Below are positions 34,048-42,563 of a stretch of 64,000 nucleotides of DNA, piece by piece. Numbering within the stretch: the first letter of the stretch is position 1; each line of letters begins with the position of its first letter. The notes under the pieces are model-generated. The model was given only the letters and a program-made list of their open reading frames with translations. It ran no database searches and had not been told where the DNA came from. The position numbers were made by a program, and so were the translations under genes. Source of the stretch: Seohaeicola saemankumensis (lineage in GTDB: Bacteria; Pseudomonadota; Alphaproteobacteria; Rhodobacterales; Rhodobacteraceae); contig NZ_JBHTKR010000001.1 in the NCBI RefSeq assembly GCF_042678485.1, positions 186,001 to 250,000 on the forward strand. The letters are read 5' to 3'.

Positions 34048-35700
34048 GTGACGATGGAAGCGGATTTCGTGATCGTGGGGGCAGGCAGCGCGGGCTGCGC
34101 CATGGCCTACCGTCTGGCCGAAGCGGGGGTTTCCGTTCTGGTGATCGAGCATGGCGGGACCGATGCGGGCCCCTTCATCCAGATGCCGGCCGCGTTGTCC
34201 TATCCGATGAACATGCGCCGCTATGACTGGGGGTATCAGTCCGAACCCGAGCCGCATCTGAACAACCGTCGTCTGGCCGTGCCGCGCGGCAAGGTGATCG
34301 GCGGGTCCAGCAGCATCAACGGCATGGTCTATGTGCGCGGCCATGCGCGCGATTTCGACCATTGGCGCGATCAGGGCGCTGATGGATGGGCCTATGCGGA
34401 TGTTCTGCCCTATTTCCGGCGGATGGAGCATTCGCATGGCGGGCAGGCGGGATGGCGCGGCACGGACGGGCCGCTGCATGTCACGCGCGGGCCACGCAAG
34501 AACCCGCTGTTTCACGCCTTTGTCGAGGCTGGCCGTCAGGCCGGATATGGCGTGACCGACGATTACAACGGTGAACGCCAGGAGGGTTTCGGCCCGATGG
34601 AGCAGACGGTGTTTCGCGGGCGGCGCTGGTCGGCGGCGAATGCCTATCTGAAACCGGCGTTGAAACGGCCCAATTGCAGCCTGATCCGCGCCTTTGCCCG
34701 TCGCATCGTCATCGATCAGGGCCGCGCCGTGGGTGTCGAGGTGACACGCGGCGGCCGCACGGACGTCATACGTGCCCGCCGCGAGGTGGTGCTGGCGGCG
34801 TCTTCGATCAACTCGCCCAAGCTCTTGATGCTGTCGGGCATCGGTCCGGCCGCCCATCTGCGCGAACATGGGATTGACGTGGTGGCCGACCGGCGCGGTG
34901 TCGGCGCCAATCTTCAGGACCATCTGGAGTTGTATATCCAGATGGCGGCCAGCCAGCCCGTCAGCCTGTTCAAATACTGGAATCTCTGGGGCAAGGCACT
35001 GGTGGGGGCGCAATGGCTGTTCACCGGTACCGGGCTGGGGGCCAGCAACCAGTTCGAGAGTGCGGGTTTCATCCGGTCGCGCGCGGGCATCGACTATCCC
35101 GACATCCAGTTCCATTTCCTGCCCATCGCCGTGCGCTATGACGGCAAGGTCGCGGCCGAGGGGCACGGTTTCCAGGCGCATGTCGGCCCGATGCGCAGCC
35201 TGTCGCGCGGGGCGGTCATGCTGCGCTCGGCCGATCCGGCTGCCGATCCCCTGATCCGTTTCAACTACATGTCCGATCCGCAGGACTGGTGGGAGTTCCG
35301 CCAATGTATCCGCCTGACCCGCGAAATCTTTGCACAAGAGGCCTTCAAGCCCTTCGTAAAGCACGAGATTCAACCCGGCGCCGCGATGCAGACCGATGCC
35401 GATCTGGACGATTTCATCCGCGAACATGCCGAAAGCGCCTATCACCCCTGCGGGACCTGCAAGATGGGGCGCGCCGATGATCCGGAGGCCGTCGTGGACC
35501 CGCAGGCGCGCGTGATCGGTGTGCAGGGCCTGCGCGTGGCTGACAGCAGCATCTTCCCGCGCATCACCAATGGAAATCTGAATGCCCCCTCCATCATGGT
35601 GGGCGAGAAGGTCAGCGATCACCTGCTGGGGCGCGATCCGCTGCCCGCTGACAACCACCGGCCCTGGATTCATCCGGACTGGCAGACCGTCCAGCGATAG
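34048..35700 (+). CDS. betA: Choline dehydrogenase
   Basis: This GMC-family flavoprotein of about 550 residues has the FAD motif VGAGSAGCAMAYRL near the start, the GMC signatures GGSSSINGMVYVRG and SSINSPKLLMLSGIGP, and the late catalytic His in YHPCGTCKMG. It oxidises choline to betaine aldehyde at the membrane with electrons to the respiratory chain. The start is GTG 34048 (AGG upstream) or ATG 34054. Confidence 0.94.
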   Translation: MTMEADFVIVGAGSAGCAMAYRLAEAGVSVLVIEHGGTDAGPFIQMPAALSYPMNMRRYDWGYQSEPEPHLNNRRLAVPRGKVIGGSSSINGMVYVRGHARDFDHWRDQGADGWAYADVLPYFRRMEHSHGGQAGWRGTDGPLHVTRGPRKNPLFHAFVEAGRQAGYGVTDDYNGERQEGFGPMEQTVFRGRRWSAANAYLKPALKRPNCSLIRAFARRIVIDQGRAVGVEVTRGGRTDVIRARREVVLAASSINSPKLLMLSGIGPAAHLREHGIDVVADRRGVGANLQDHLELYIQMAASQPVSLFKYWNLWGKALVGAQWLFTGTGLGASNQFESAGFIRSRAGIDYPDIQFHFLPIAVRYDGKVAAEGHGFQAHVGPMRSLSRGAVMLRSADPAADPLIRFNYMSDPQDWWEFRQCIRLTREIFAQEAFKPFVKHEIQPGAAMQTDADLDDFIREHAESAYHPCGTCKMGRADDPEAVVDPQARVIGVQGLRVADSSIFPRITNGNLNAPSIMVGEKVSDHLLGRDPLPADNHRPWIHPDWQTVQR

Positions 35701-35739
35701 GGCGAGATACACCTTCATCTGTCACCTGCTTCACAGTTG

Positions 35740-35755
35740 GTTAATGTTTGTTAAC
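35740..35755. promoter_or_regulatory. Palindromic GTTAA-N6-TTAAC site upstream of the nuclease gene
   Basis: The arms are perfectly inverted. The pattern is close to the CtrA box (TTAA-N7-TTAAC) but with a 6-base spacer. It lies 53 bases before the nuclease start in AT-rich DNA. Confidence 0.4.
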
Positions 35756-35808
35756 GAAAAACTAAACTTTGGGTTGCGCTGGCGAAATTTCCGTTTGATA
35801 TCGGCTGC

Positions 35809-36486
35809 ATGTCGAGAATTGCTGTCTTTCTGATATTTGCACTTTGCCTGCTGGTTGCGTCCTACGCGATGGCAGGAACGCTGACGGGCACCATCCGCGT
35901 GATAGATGGCGACACGATCGATGTGGCGGGAACGCGGGTGCGCCTGCACGGTATCGACGCGCCGGAGGCCAGCCAAAGCTGTACCACCAACCAGGGCAAG
36001 TCGTGGAATTGCGGCGCCTGGGTCAGTCGCGAGGTGCGCGCGCGCTACCAGGGGCGCAAGGCGGTGTGCACACCGCTGGACCGGGATCGTCACGGCCGGA
36101 CCGTGGCGCGCTGCATGGTCGGCGGGGAGGACATCGGCGCCACCCTTGTCGCGCAGGGCCTGGCCTTCGCCTATCGGCGCTATGCGATGGATTACGACCT
36201 TGTCGAAAAGCAGGCGGCCGCGGCGGATCGCGGACTCTGGGCGATGAATGTCCAGAATCCCGCAGACTATCGCCGGAATGGCCAGGCGGTTGCCCCGTCG
36301 CAGCGGCAAAGCGTTGCGGGCGATTGCAACATCAAGGGAAACATCTCGGCCAAGGGCGAGCGGATCTTTCACCGCCCGGGGCAGGAGCATTACGACCGCA
36401 CCCGGATCAACACCGCACAGGGCGAGCGGTGGTTCTGCTCTGCGGCGGAAGCCGTGGCCGCAGGCTGGCGCGCGGCGCGGCGATAA
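35809..36486 (+). CDS. Secreted thermonuclease-like protein (SNase domain)
   Basis: This 225-residue protein has a signal peptide (1-22, ending AMA), an SNase domain (about 24-145) with VIDGDTIDV, RLHGIDAPE and the DRDRHGRTVARC active-site segment, and a C-terminal cysteine-containing domain (about 172-220: CNIKGNISAKGERIFH then GERWFCSAAEA) found with SNase domains in alphaproteobacteria. It probably degrades extracellular or periplasmic nucleic acid. Confidence 0.88.
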   Translation: MSRIAVFLIFALCLLVASYAMAGTLTGTIRVIDGDTIDVAGTRVRLHGIDAPEASQSCTTNQGKSWNCGAWVSREVRARYQGRKAVCTPLDRDRHGRTVARCMVGGEDIGATLVAQGLAFAYRRYAMDYDLVEKQAAAADRGLWAMNVQNPADYRRNGQAVAPSQRQSVAGDCNIKGNISAKGERIFHRPGQEHYDRTRINTAQGERWFCSAAEAVAAGWRAARR

Positions 36487-36502
36487 GGCCCGTCAGTCAG
36501 GC

Positions 36503-36571
36503 GGGGGGCTGTCTGCCCCCCATCGTCCAACTGCGTTGGACGCCCCCCGAGGATATTTTCGGCAAGAAGAA
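36503..36571 (+). repeat. Stem-loop repeat, copy 2
   Basis: Hairpin 1 is GGGGGGC-TGTCT-GCCCCCC (36503-36521). Hairpin 2 is GTCCAAC-TGC-GTTGGAC (36525-36541). A second GCCCCCC and the tail GATATTTTCGGCAAGAAGAA follow. The copy lies 17 bases after the nuclease stop. Confidence 0.8.
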
Positions 36572-36656
36572 CCCCCGGGATCCTGTCATTTCGTGCACAG
36601 TGATTATGCGTGCATATGGGCTGTGCCTTGTGAAAAAATCCGATAGGTTCGACACC

Positions 36657-37220
36657 ATGAGCAATGTTTTCTCCATCGAGACCCGCAAGGGTCTGCCCGA
36701 GCATCTGCGCGTGCTGGCCGACCGCTATCCGCGTGCGGAATGGCGCGGGCACATGAATTTCAATGACTTGACGTCCTTCTGGCTGGAACGGCACCTGATG
36801 TTCCGGCAGGTGCTGGACAAGGTGATCGGTGACACCCAGGCGCATCTTGATGGAAAAGCCCTGCGCTACGGGCCGGAACTGTCCCGTTACACCGGGTTTT
36901 TCCTTGACCAGCTGCATGGGCATCATCAGATCGAGGATCAGCACTATTTCCCGCAGTTCATGGCGATGGACAAAAGGCTGGAACAGGCCTTCGACATTCT
37001 GGATGCGGATCACCATGCGCTGGATCATCACCTGAACAGCCTTGCCGATCACACCAACCAGGTTTTGCGCGCCTTGCAGCAAGGCCAGAAGGCGCGGGAC
37101 GAGGCGGGCCGGTTGCTGGCCGCGCAGGAGGGGTTCAAGACATTCCTGGACCGGCACCTGATGGATGAGGAAGAAATCATCGTGCCAATCGTGCTGGAAT
37201 ACGGCGCCGACATGTCCTGA
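36657..37220 (+). CDS. Hemerythrin-like domain protein
   Basis: This 187-residue helical protein has the HHE-type iron ligands spread over four helices: His in ERHLMFRQ, HGHHQIEDQHYF, DADHHALDHHL and DRHLMDEEEI. Such domains bind a di-iron centre and sense or store O2, NO or iron. The start at 36657 (MSNVFSIETRKGLPEHL) is preferred; ATG 36606 is in frame upstream. Confidence 0.82.
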   Translation: MSNVFSIETRKGLPEHLRVLADRYPRAEWRGHMNFNDLTSFWLERHLMFRQVLDKVIGDTQAHLDGKALRYGPELSRYTGFFLDQLHGHHQIEDQHYFPQFMAMDKRLEQAFDILDADHHALDHHLNSLADHTNQVLRALQQGQKARDEAGRLLAAQEGFKTFLDRHLMDEEEIIVPIVLEYGADMS

Positions 37221-37307
37221 AGGCTTTGTGCGGTTTGATCTGTCTCAAGGTTCGGCGGCAGCAGGGGCGATAGGGTCAGGCAACGCAACCAGAAGGAGAC
37301 AGGCGCG

Positions 37308-37544
37308 ATGTCCAATACCCCCCATGAACTGCAGGAAGAATTCCCCCAACACGCGGAACGGATTGCCGCGTTGAAGCTGTCTGACAGCCATTTCGCGCGG
37401 CTGGCGGACGCGTATCACAAGATCAATCGCGCCGTGCACCGGGCCGAGACAAATGTCGAGCCGGTCGAGGAGCTTGCAGAGGTCGAGATGCGCAAGACGC
37501 GCGCGTCGCTGAAGGACCAGATCTACAGCTATCTCAAGGACTGA
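37308..37544 (+). CDS. YdcH family (DUF465) small protein
   Basis: This 78-residue charged coiled-coil protein has the YdcH pattern: an early helix with FPQHAERIAALK, FARLADAYHKINR, and a late Lys-rich LKDQIYSYLK. Function is unknown. GAAGGAGA precedes the start, and a strong terminator follows. Confidence 0.85.
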   Translation: MSNTPHELQEEFPQHAERIAALKLSDSHFARLADAYHKINRAVHRAETNVEPVEELAEVEMRKTRASLKDQIYSYLKD

Positions 37545-37566
37545 ACCGATCATCCGACAAGGCCTG

Positions 37567-37595
37567 AGGCGCGGAAGGGATCTTCCGCGCCTTTG
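37567..37595 (+). terminator. Intrinsic terminator after the YdcH-like gene
   Basis: An 11-bp stem (AGGCGCGGAAG at 37567-37577 with CTTCCGCGCCT at 37582-37592), GGAT loop and short T-run. It separates the gene from convergent pccR. Confidence 0.8.
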
Positions 37596-37599
37596 CCTG

Positions 37600-38997
37600 T
37601 CAGTCAACCCTGTAGGGCAGCACGCCGCGTTCGTCGGAATTGATGCTCAGGCGGCGTTCCAGTGGCGGAACCGAGCGCTGGTGGCAATCCTTGCGCTCGC
37701 AGATCCGGCAGGAAATCCCGATCGGCTCGAATGCGCGCGGATTGGCAAGGTCCAGATCATCGGCATAGACCAGGTCTGCGGCATGGCGCACCTCGCATCC
37801 CAGGGCGATGGCGAAGCGGCGGGTCGGCGCGCCGAAACTGCCACCCGGTTTCGACACGTCCCGCGCCAGGCTGATATAGCGCACGCCGTCGGGGGTTTCG
37901 GCCAGTTGGCGCAGAAACCGGCCCGGCGTTTCAAAGGCGCGATGGACATTCCACAGCGGACAGGCCCCGCCGAAACGGGCGAATTGCAGGCGCGTGGCCG
38001 AATGGCGCTTGGTGATCGTGCCCGCCTGATCGACACGCACGAAAAAGAAGGGAATGCCCTTGGCGCCGGGGCGTTGCAGGGTGGACAGGCGGTGCGCCAC
38101 CTGTTCGATCGACGCGCCGAAGCGGTGGCCCAACAGTTCAAGGTCGTGCCGGGTGTCATGGGCGGCCGTCTGGAAGGCGCCGTAGGGCATGATCGCCGCA
38201 CCGGCAAAGAAATTCGCAAGCCCGATCTTTGCAATGGCGCGCGCCTGGTCCGACTGGAAACGCGCGAGGTCAAGCGTGGCTTCGATCAGGGCGTCCTGCT
38301 TGATAAGGGCAAGTTGCAGCAAAAGCTGAAAGCCCTGGGTTTCCGGTTGCGCGCGAGATGACAGCGTCAGGCGACGGCTGACCGGATCGAAGTGACGGAT
38401 CGCTGGAATGTCCTGGAATGAGACAGTTATGCCGCTGTCTTCAAGTGTGGTCTGGGCATGGGCGCGGATCCCGTTGCCGGCGGCCTGGCTGGCGAAGCGT
38501 TCGGCCGCACGATCGACGGCATCTATGTAATTGTCGCAATAGTGAAAGAAGTCGCGCACCTCATCCCAGGGGGAGGGCTGGGTGCGGGAATCCTCGCGGC
38601 CCAGGGCCTCGTCCAGCGAGGCCAGACGCTCGTGGGTCTGGCGATAGGCGCGGTGCAGGTCCAGGAAGGCGCGCGCCAGCGCGGGCGCATTCGAGGCGGT
38701 CAGGCGCAGGTCGGCCAACGGGGGGGCATTTTCGGCAAAGACCGGGTCGGCCATCGCCTCGCGCATGTCCGAAACCAGGCGTTCGCTGTCGCCGGTGCTG
38801 AGTTCGGTGACGTCAAAGCCGAATTCCTGCGCCAGCGCCAGCACCACCCCTGTCGAGACCGGGCGGTTGTTGTTCTCCATCTGGTTCAGATAGGGCAGGG
38901 ACACGCCCAGTTTGCCGGCAAACTCCTTCTGGGTCAGCCCAAGACGCTGCCGCGTTTCGCGCAGTTTCGCACCGGCATAGAGTTTCTGCGTGGCCAT
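37600..38997 (-). CDS. pccR: Short-chain fatty acyl-CoA regulator (ScfR family), PccR
   Basis: This 465-residue protein has an N-terminal Xre helix-turn-helix (about 10-65, RLGLTQKEFAGKLGVSLPYLNQMENN), a central IrrE/DUF955-like region (about 160-260) and a C-terminal DUF2083-type domain with clustered cysteines (CRICERKDC). This is the ScfR arrangement of RamB and of Rhodobacter sphaeroides PccR, which controls propionyl-CoA carboxylase. Location beside pccB supports PccR. Two TTTGCAAA sites lie just before its start. Confidence 0.9.
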   Translation of the reverse strand: MATQKLYAGAKLRETRQRLGLTQKEFAGKLGVSLPYLNQMENNNRPVSTGVVLALAQEFGFDVTELSTGDSERLVSDMREAMADPVFAENAPPLADLRLTASNAPALARAFLDLHRAYRQTHERLASLDEALGREDSRTQPSPWDEVRDFFHYCDNYIDAVDRAAERFASQAAGNGIRAHAQTTLEDSGITVSFQDIPAIRHFDPVSRRLTLSSRAQPETQGFQLLLQLALIKQDALIEATLDLARFQSDQARAIAKIGLANFFAGAAIMPYGAFQTAAHDTRHDLELLGHRFGASIEQVAHRLSTLQRPGAKGIPFFFVRVDQAGTITKRHSATRLQFARFGGACPLWNVHRAFETPGRFLRQLAETPDGVRYISLARDVSKPGGSFGAPTRRFAIALGCEVRHAADLVYADDLDLANPRAFEPIGISCRICERKDCHQRSVPPLERRLSINSDERGVLPYRVD

Positions 38998-39005
38998 GGG
39001 GTATC

Positions 39006-39045
39006 TTTGCAAAGTTTCGCTGCCTGATCAGCCTAGCTTTGCAAA
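39006..39045 (-). promoter_or_regulatory. Two TTTGCAAA sites upstream of pccR
   Basis: Perfect 8-bp palindromes TTTGCAAA at 39006-39013 and 39038-39045 are 32 bases (about three helix turns) apart. ScfR regulators are known to bind TTTGC/GCAAA elements, so this suggests autoregulation. Confidence 0.65.
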
Positions 39046-39064
39046 GCCGCGCGGGCAAGCTGCG

Positions 39065-40279
39065 TCACAGGCCCAGCTGACGCTCCCGCCGGATCACGTA
39101 GAGGATGGCGGCAACGGCCAGGATCGAGGTGACGAACATGATCCAGACCAGTGGAAATTCGCCCCGCCCCGGTTTCAGCAGCGCGCCGGCCAGGGCCGAC
39201 AGCCCCGCGCCGCCGCCGATCATGATGGCCCCGCCCAGGCCCGATGCCGTTCCTGCCAGATGCGGGCGCACCGACAACATCCCCGCGGTGGCATTGGCGA
39301 TGGTCATGCCGTTTCCGACGCCCACAAGGCTCATGAAGCCGAAGAAGACAAGCGGGCTGGAATGGCCTGCATAGCTGACCATCAGCGACAGTCCCATGCC
39401 CAGGGTCGAGATCAACGTGCCCCAGAGCACCATGGTATTGACGCCTTTGCGCGCGGCCAGCAGGCCGGTCGCCCAGTTGCCCAGGAAATACCCGATCGAG
39501 GGGGCCGCGAAATACAGGCCCAGCTGGCTGGGTGTCAGGCCGAAGACCTCTGTGCCCACGAAGGGCGCGCCGCCCAGATAGGCGAAGAAGGCACCCGAGC
39601 CGAAGGCCGATGCCAGGCAGTAACCCCAGAAGCGCTGTGATGTCAGCAGTTCGGGATATTCGCGGAATTGCTGCAGCAGGGAATTTTCACTGGTGGCGCC
39701 GGTTTCGCCCAGATCACGCCAGGCGATGACCAGCACCAGAAGCCCGCACCCCAGCAACATCAGGAAATTCGCGCGCCAGCCAAAGGCGTCTTCGAGGATA
39801 CCCCCGATCGCCGGGGCCACCATGGGCACCACGGCCATGCCCATCGTGACATAGCCGATCATCGAGGCGGCCCGGTCCTGGCTGTACATGTCGCGCACCA
39901 CCGCCCGGCTGAGGACCATGGCGACGGCCACAACCGCCTGGAAGGACCGGAACATAAGGAAGATCGTGGCATTCGGCGCCAGCAGGCAACCGACTGTCGC
40001 CAGGCAGAACAGGATCACACCCCACAGGATCACCGGGCGGCGTCCGATCTTGTCCGATACCGGCCCGATCAGGATCTGCAGCACCGCATTCATCGCCAGA
40101 TATGTGGCGACGGACAGTTGCATCACGCTGTAATCCACCTCGAAATGGGCCGCCATGCCCGGAAGCGAGGGCAGAAAGACATTCATCGCCATGGCCGAGA
40201 TGCCTGCCAGCAGGATCAGCGTCGAAACATGCGGTGCGGTGGATCGGTCCAGATAGCGGACCACTTTGGGGTCTTGCAT
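39065..40279 (-). CDS. Bcr/CflA-family MFS transporter
   Basis: This 404-residue protein has 12 predicted membrane helices. Motif A is visible as GPVSDKIGRRPVILWG (about 75-90), with RSFQAVVAVAMVLSRAVVRD in the fourth-fifth helix region as in drug:H+ antiporters. It is divergent from pccB and shares its operator region, so it may belong to the propionate regulon. The start at 40279 (MQDPKVVRYL) is by homology; ATG 40321 is in frame. Confidence 0.85.
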   Translation of the reverse strand: MQDPKVVRYLDRSTAPHVSTLILLAGISAMAMNVFLPSLPGMAAHFEVDYSVMQLSVATYLAMNAVLQILIGPVSDKIGRRPVILWGVILFCLATVGCLLAPNATIFLMFRSFQAVVAVAMVLSRAVVRDMYSQDRAASMIGYVTMGMAVVPMVAPAIGGILEDAFGWRANFLMLLGCGLLVLVIAWRDLGETGATSENSLLQQFREYPELLTSQRFWGYCLASAFGSGAFFAYLGGAPFVGTEVFGLTPSQLGLYFAAPSIGYFLGNWATGLLAARKGVNTMVLWGTLISTLGMGLSLMVSYAGHSSPLVFFGFMSLVGVGNGMTIANATAGMLSVRPHLAGTASGLGGAIMIGGGAGLSALAGALLKPGRGEFPLVWIMFVTSILAVAAILYVIRRERQLGL

Positions 40280-40332
40280 GGGCAAATGGGTAGGGCGCAG
40301 CAGGGGGGAAGTCCATTCCATAGATGCAGGAT

Positions 40333-40388
40333 TTTGCTAATTTGCAATTAGCAGTCATAAGCTTGCCAATAGTTTGCAAATTTGCTGA
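40333..40388 (+). promoter_or_regulatory. Paired PccR operator arrays upstream of pccB
   Basis: Two 16-bp arrays occur: TTTGCTAATTTGCAAT (40333-40348) and TTTGCAAATTTGCTGA (40373-40388). Each is two TTTGC-headed octamers in tandem, and the arrays start exactly 40 bases apart. They lie between the divergent MFS and pccB genes. Confidence 0.7.
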
Positions 40389-40522
40389 AATCTGCTTTGC
40401 GCGTGGCGCAGCTGCGCCTATACCAGCAGCATAAAGGGCATGCCCGCAAGATCGGGCGGCCAAGGGGAACAGACAGGCCTGACACGCGCCTGGCGCGAAG
40501 GTCCAGCAGCAGGGAAGTGGCG

Positions 40523-42055
40523 ATGAAAGATATCCTTCAGGAACTTCAGGAACGGCGCGGCACGGCCCGTCTGGGTGGTGGTCAGGCACGGATCGACGCG
40601 CAACATGCCAAGGGAAAGCTGACCGCGCGCGAGCGGATCGAGCTGCTGCTGGATGAGGACAGCTTTGAGGAATACGACATGTTCGTGACCCATCGCTGCA
40701 CCGATTTCGGCATGGAGGCCAGCAAGCCGCGCGGCGATGGCGTGGTCACCGGCTGGGGCACGATCAACGGCCGCATGGTCTATGTGTTCAGCCAGGATTT
40801 CACTGTCCTGGGCGGATCGGTGTCGGAAACCCATGCGGCCAAGATCTGCAAGATCATGGATATGGCGGTTCAGAACGGTGCGCCGGTGATCGGGATCAAC
40901 GATTCGGGCGGTGCGCGGATCCAGGAGGGGGTCAGCTCGCTGGCCGCCTATGGCGAGGTCTTCAAGCGCAACATCCTGGCCTCGGGCGTGGTGCCGCAGA
41001 TCAGCCTGATCATGGGGCCCTGCGCGGGCGGTGCCGTCTATTCGCCGGCGATGACGGATTTCATCTTCATGGTGAAGGACAGCTCCTACATGTTCGTGAC
41101 CGGGCCGGACGTGGTCAAGACCGTCACCAACGAGGTCGTCAGCGCCGAGGAATTGGGCGGCGCCTCGACCCATACGAAGAAATCCAGCGTGGCCGATGGG
41201 GCCTTCGAGAACGATGTCGAGGCGTTGAGCGAAGTGCGCCGGCTTGTCGATTTCCTGCCGCTGAACAACCGTGAAAAACCGCCCGTGCGCCCCTTCTTCG
41301 ACGATCCGGCGCGCGTCGAGATGAGCCTGGACACCCTGGTGCCCGACAACCCGAACATGCCCTATGACATGAAGGAGCTGATCCTGAAGGTCGCGGATGA
41401 GGGGGATTTCTACGAGATCCAGGAGGATTTCGCCAAGAACATCATCACCGGCTTCATCCGCCTTGAGGGGCAAAGCGTGGGCGTGGTCGCGAACCAGCCG
41501 ATGGTGCTGGCCGGCTGTCTGGACATCGACAGCAGCCGCAAGGCCGCGCGTTTCGTGCGCTTTTGCGACGCCTTCGAGATCCCGATCCTGACCCTCGTGG
41601 ATGTGCCCGGCTTTCTGCCCGGCACGACGCAGGAATATAACGGCGTGATCAAGCATGGCGCGAAGCTGCTGTTCGCCTATGGCGAGGCGACGGTGCCGAA
41701 GGTCACCGTGATCACGCGCAAGGCTTATGGCGGGGCCTATGTGGTGATGGCGTCCAAGCATCTGCAGGGTGACATCAACTATGCCTGGCCCACGTCCGAG
41801 ATTGCCGTGATGGGGGCCAGGGGCGCGACCGAGATCCTTTATCGCAGCGAGCTGAACGATCCCGAAAAGATCGCGGGTCGCGTCAAGGATTACGAGGATC
41901 GTTTCGCCAATCCCTTCGTGGCCGCCGAACGCGGCTTCATTGATGAGGTGATCCAGCCGCACAGCACGCGCCGCCGCGTCGCGCGGGCCTTTGCGGGGCT
42001 ACGCAACAAGAAGCTGACAAACCCCTGGAAGAAACACGACAACATCCCGCTGTAA
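40523..42055 (+). CDS. pccB: Propionyl-CoA carboxylase beta subunit (carboxyltransferase)
   Basis: This 510-residue protein has the two crotonase-like halves of biotin-dependent carboxyltransferases. Visible motifs are INDSGGARIQEGVSSLAAY, MGPCAGGAVYSPA, PGFLPGTTQEYNGVIKHGAK and RKAYGGAYVVM. It transfers CO2 from biotin on PccA to propionyl-CoA, giving methylmalonyl-CoA. The start at 40523 (MKDILQELQERRG) is by homology; AGGGAAG lies upstream. Confidence 0.96.
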   Translation: MKDILQELQERRGTARLGGGQARIDAQHAKGKLTARERIELLLDEDSFEEYDMFVTHRCTDFGMEASKPRGDGVVTGWGTINGRMVYVFSQDFTVLGGSVSETHAAKICKIMDMAVQNGAPVIGINDSGGARIQEGVSSLAAYGEVFKRNILASGVVPQISLIMGPCAGGAVYSPAMTDFIFMVKDSSYMFVTGPDVVKTVTNEVVSAEELGGASTHTKKSSVADGAFENDVEALSEVRRLVDFLPLNNREKPPVRPFFDDPARVEMSLDTLVPDNPNMPYDMKELILKVADEGDFYEIQEDFAKNIITGFIRLEGQSVGVVANQPMVLAGCLDIDSSRKAARFVRFCDAFEIPILTLVDVPGFLPGTTQEYNGVIKHGAKLLFAYGEATVPKVTVITRKAYGGAYVVMASKHLQGDINYAWPTSEIAVMGARGATEILYRSELNDPEKIAGRVKDYEDRFANPFVAAERGFIDEVIQPHSTRRRVARAFAGLRNKKLTNPWKKHDNIPL

Positions 42056-42071
42056 GGCGGGACGAGAGGCT

Positions 42072-42099
42072 TGCCCGCGCGCGAGGAGGCGTGCGGGCA
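42072..42099 (+). other. Intercistronic hairpin after pccB
   Basis: An 11-bp stem with one GT pair (TGCCCGCGCGC at 42072-42082 with GCGTGCGGGCA at 42089-42099). No T-run, so it more likely protects the pccB message than terminates it. Confidence 0.55.
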
Positions 42100-42176
42100 G
42101 GTCCGGAAAACGGGTCGGGAAACGTGTCTGTGTGCGACACGATGAGTTCAACAGGTTGAAAGAGAGGCTGCGCCGT

Positions 42177-42563
42177 ATGACACGGGCTGCTGGACATCAG
42201 GAAAGGGGACGCCGGGATGGCTGGCACCTTCTGCGAGAGGGCGGCGTGCTGACCCTGACGCGGCGTTTGCCCGCGCGCTTCGATCTGTCGGCCAGCACGG
42301 TCCTGCCCACTGGTGGCCGCAGGGTGGGCCGGGCGCGCCTGGCCCATCAGATCCGTCAGGATGTCTGGCGCAGGCTTCAGGGGCTGCGCGGTTTCATGCC
42401 TGCGGTGCGGATCGAGCAGGGGGCCGAGGGCGTGCATGTCACCGCAGGGGGGGCGCTGGATGCCGCGGCGCCGCTGTCCTGGGCGCAGGCCGCCCTGGCC
42501 GAGGTGCTGGCCGATCCGGCCTGCCGCGCGCGCTGGATCCGCCATGCGGAGGCGCGGTCATGA
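42177..42563 (+). CDS. Hypothetical protein in the pcc locus
   Basis: This arginine-rich protein of 128 residues (143 if the GTG at 42132 is used) has no recognised domain and no signal peptide. GAGAGG lies about 10 bases before ATG 42177. Its stop overlaps the next gene (ATGA). Position between pccB and pccA suggests co-expression with propionate metabolism; function unknown. Confidence 0.6.
   Translation: MTRAAGHQERGRRDGWHLLREGGVLTLTRRLPARFDLSASTVLPTGGRRVGRARLAHQIRQDVWRRLQGLRGFMPAVRIEQGAEGVHVTAGGALDAAAPLSWAQAALAEVLADPACRARWIRHAEARS

Noticed and set aside
32271..35718. Long minus-strand frames opposite betB and betA (610 and 609 codons)
   Set aside because: Both are antisense shadows of strongly conserved enzymes, without motifs of their own.
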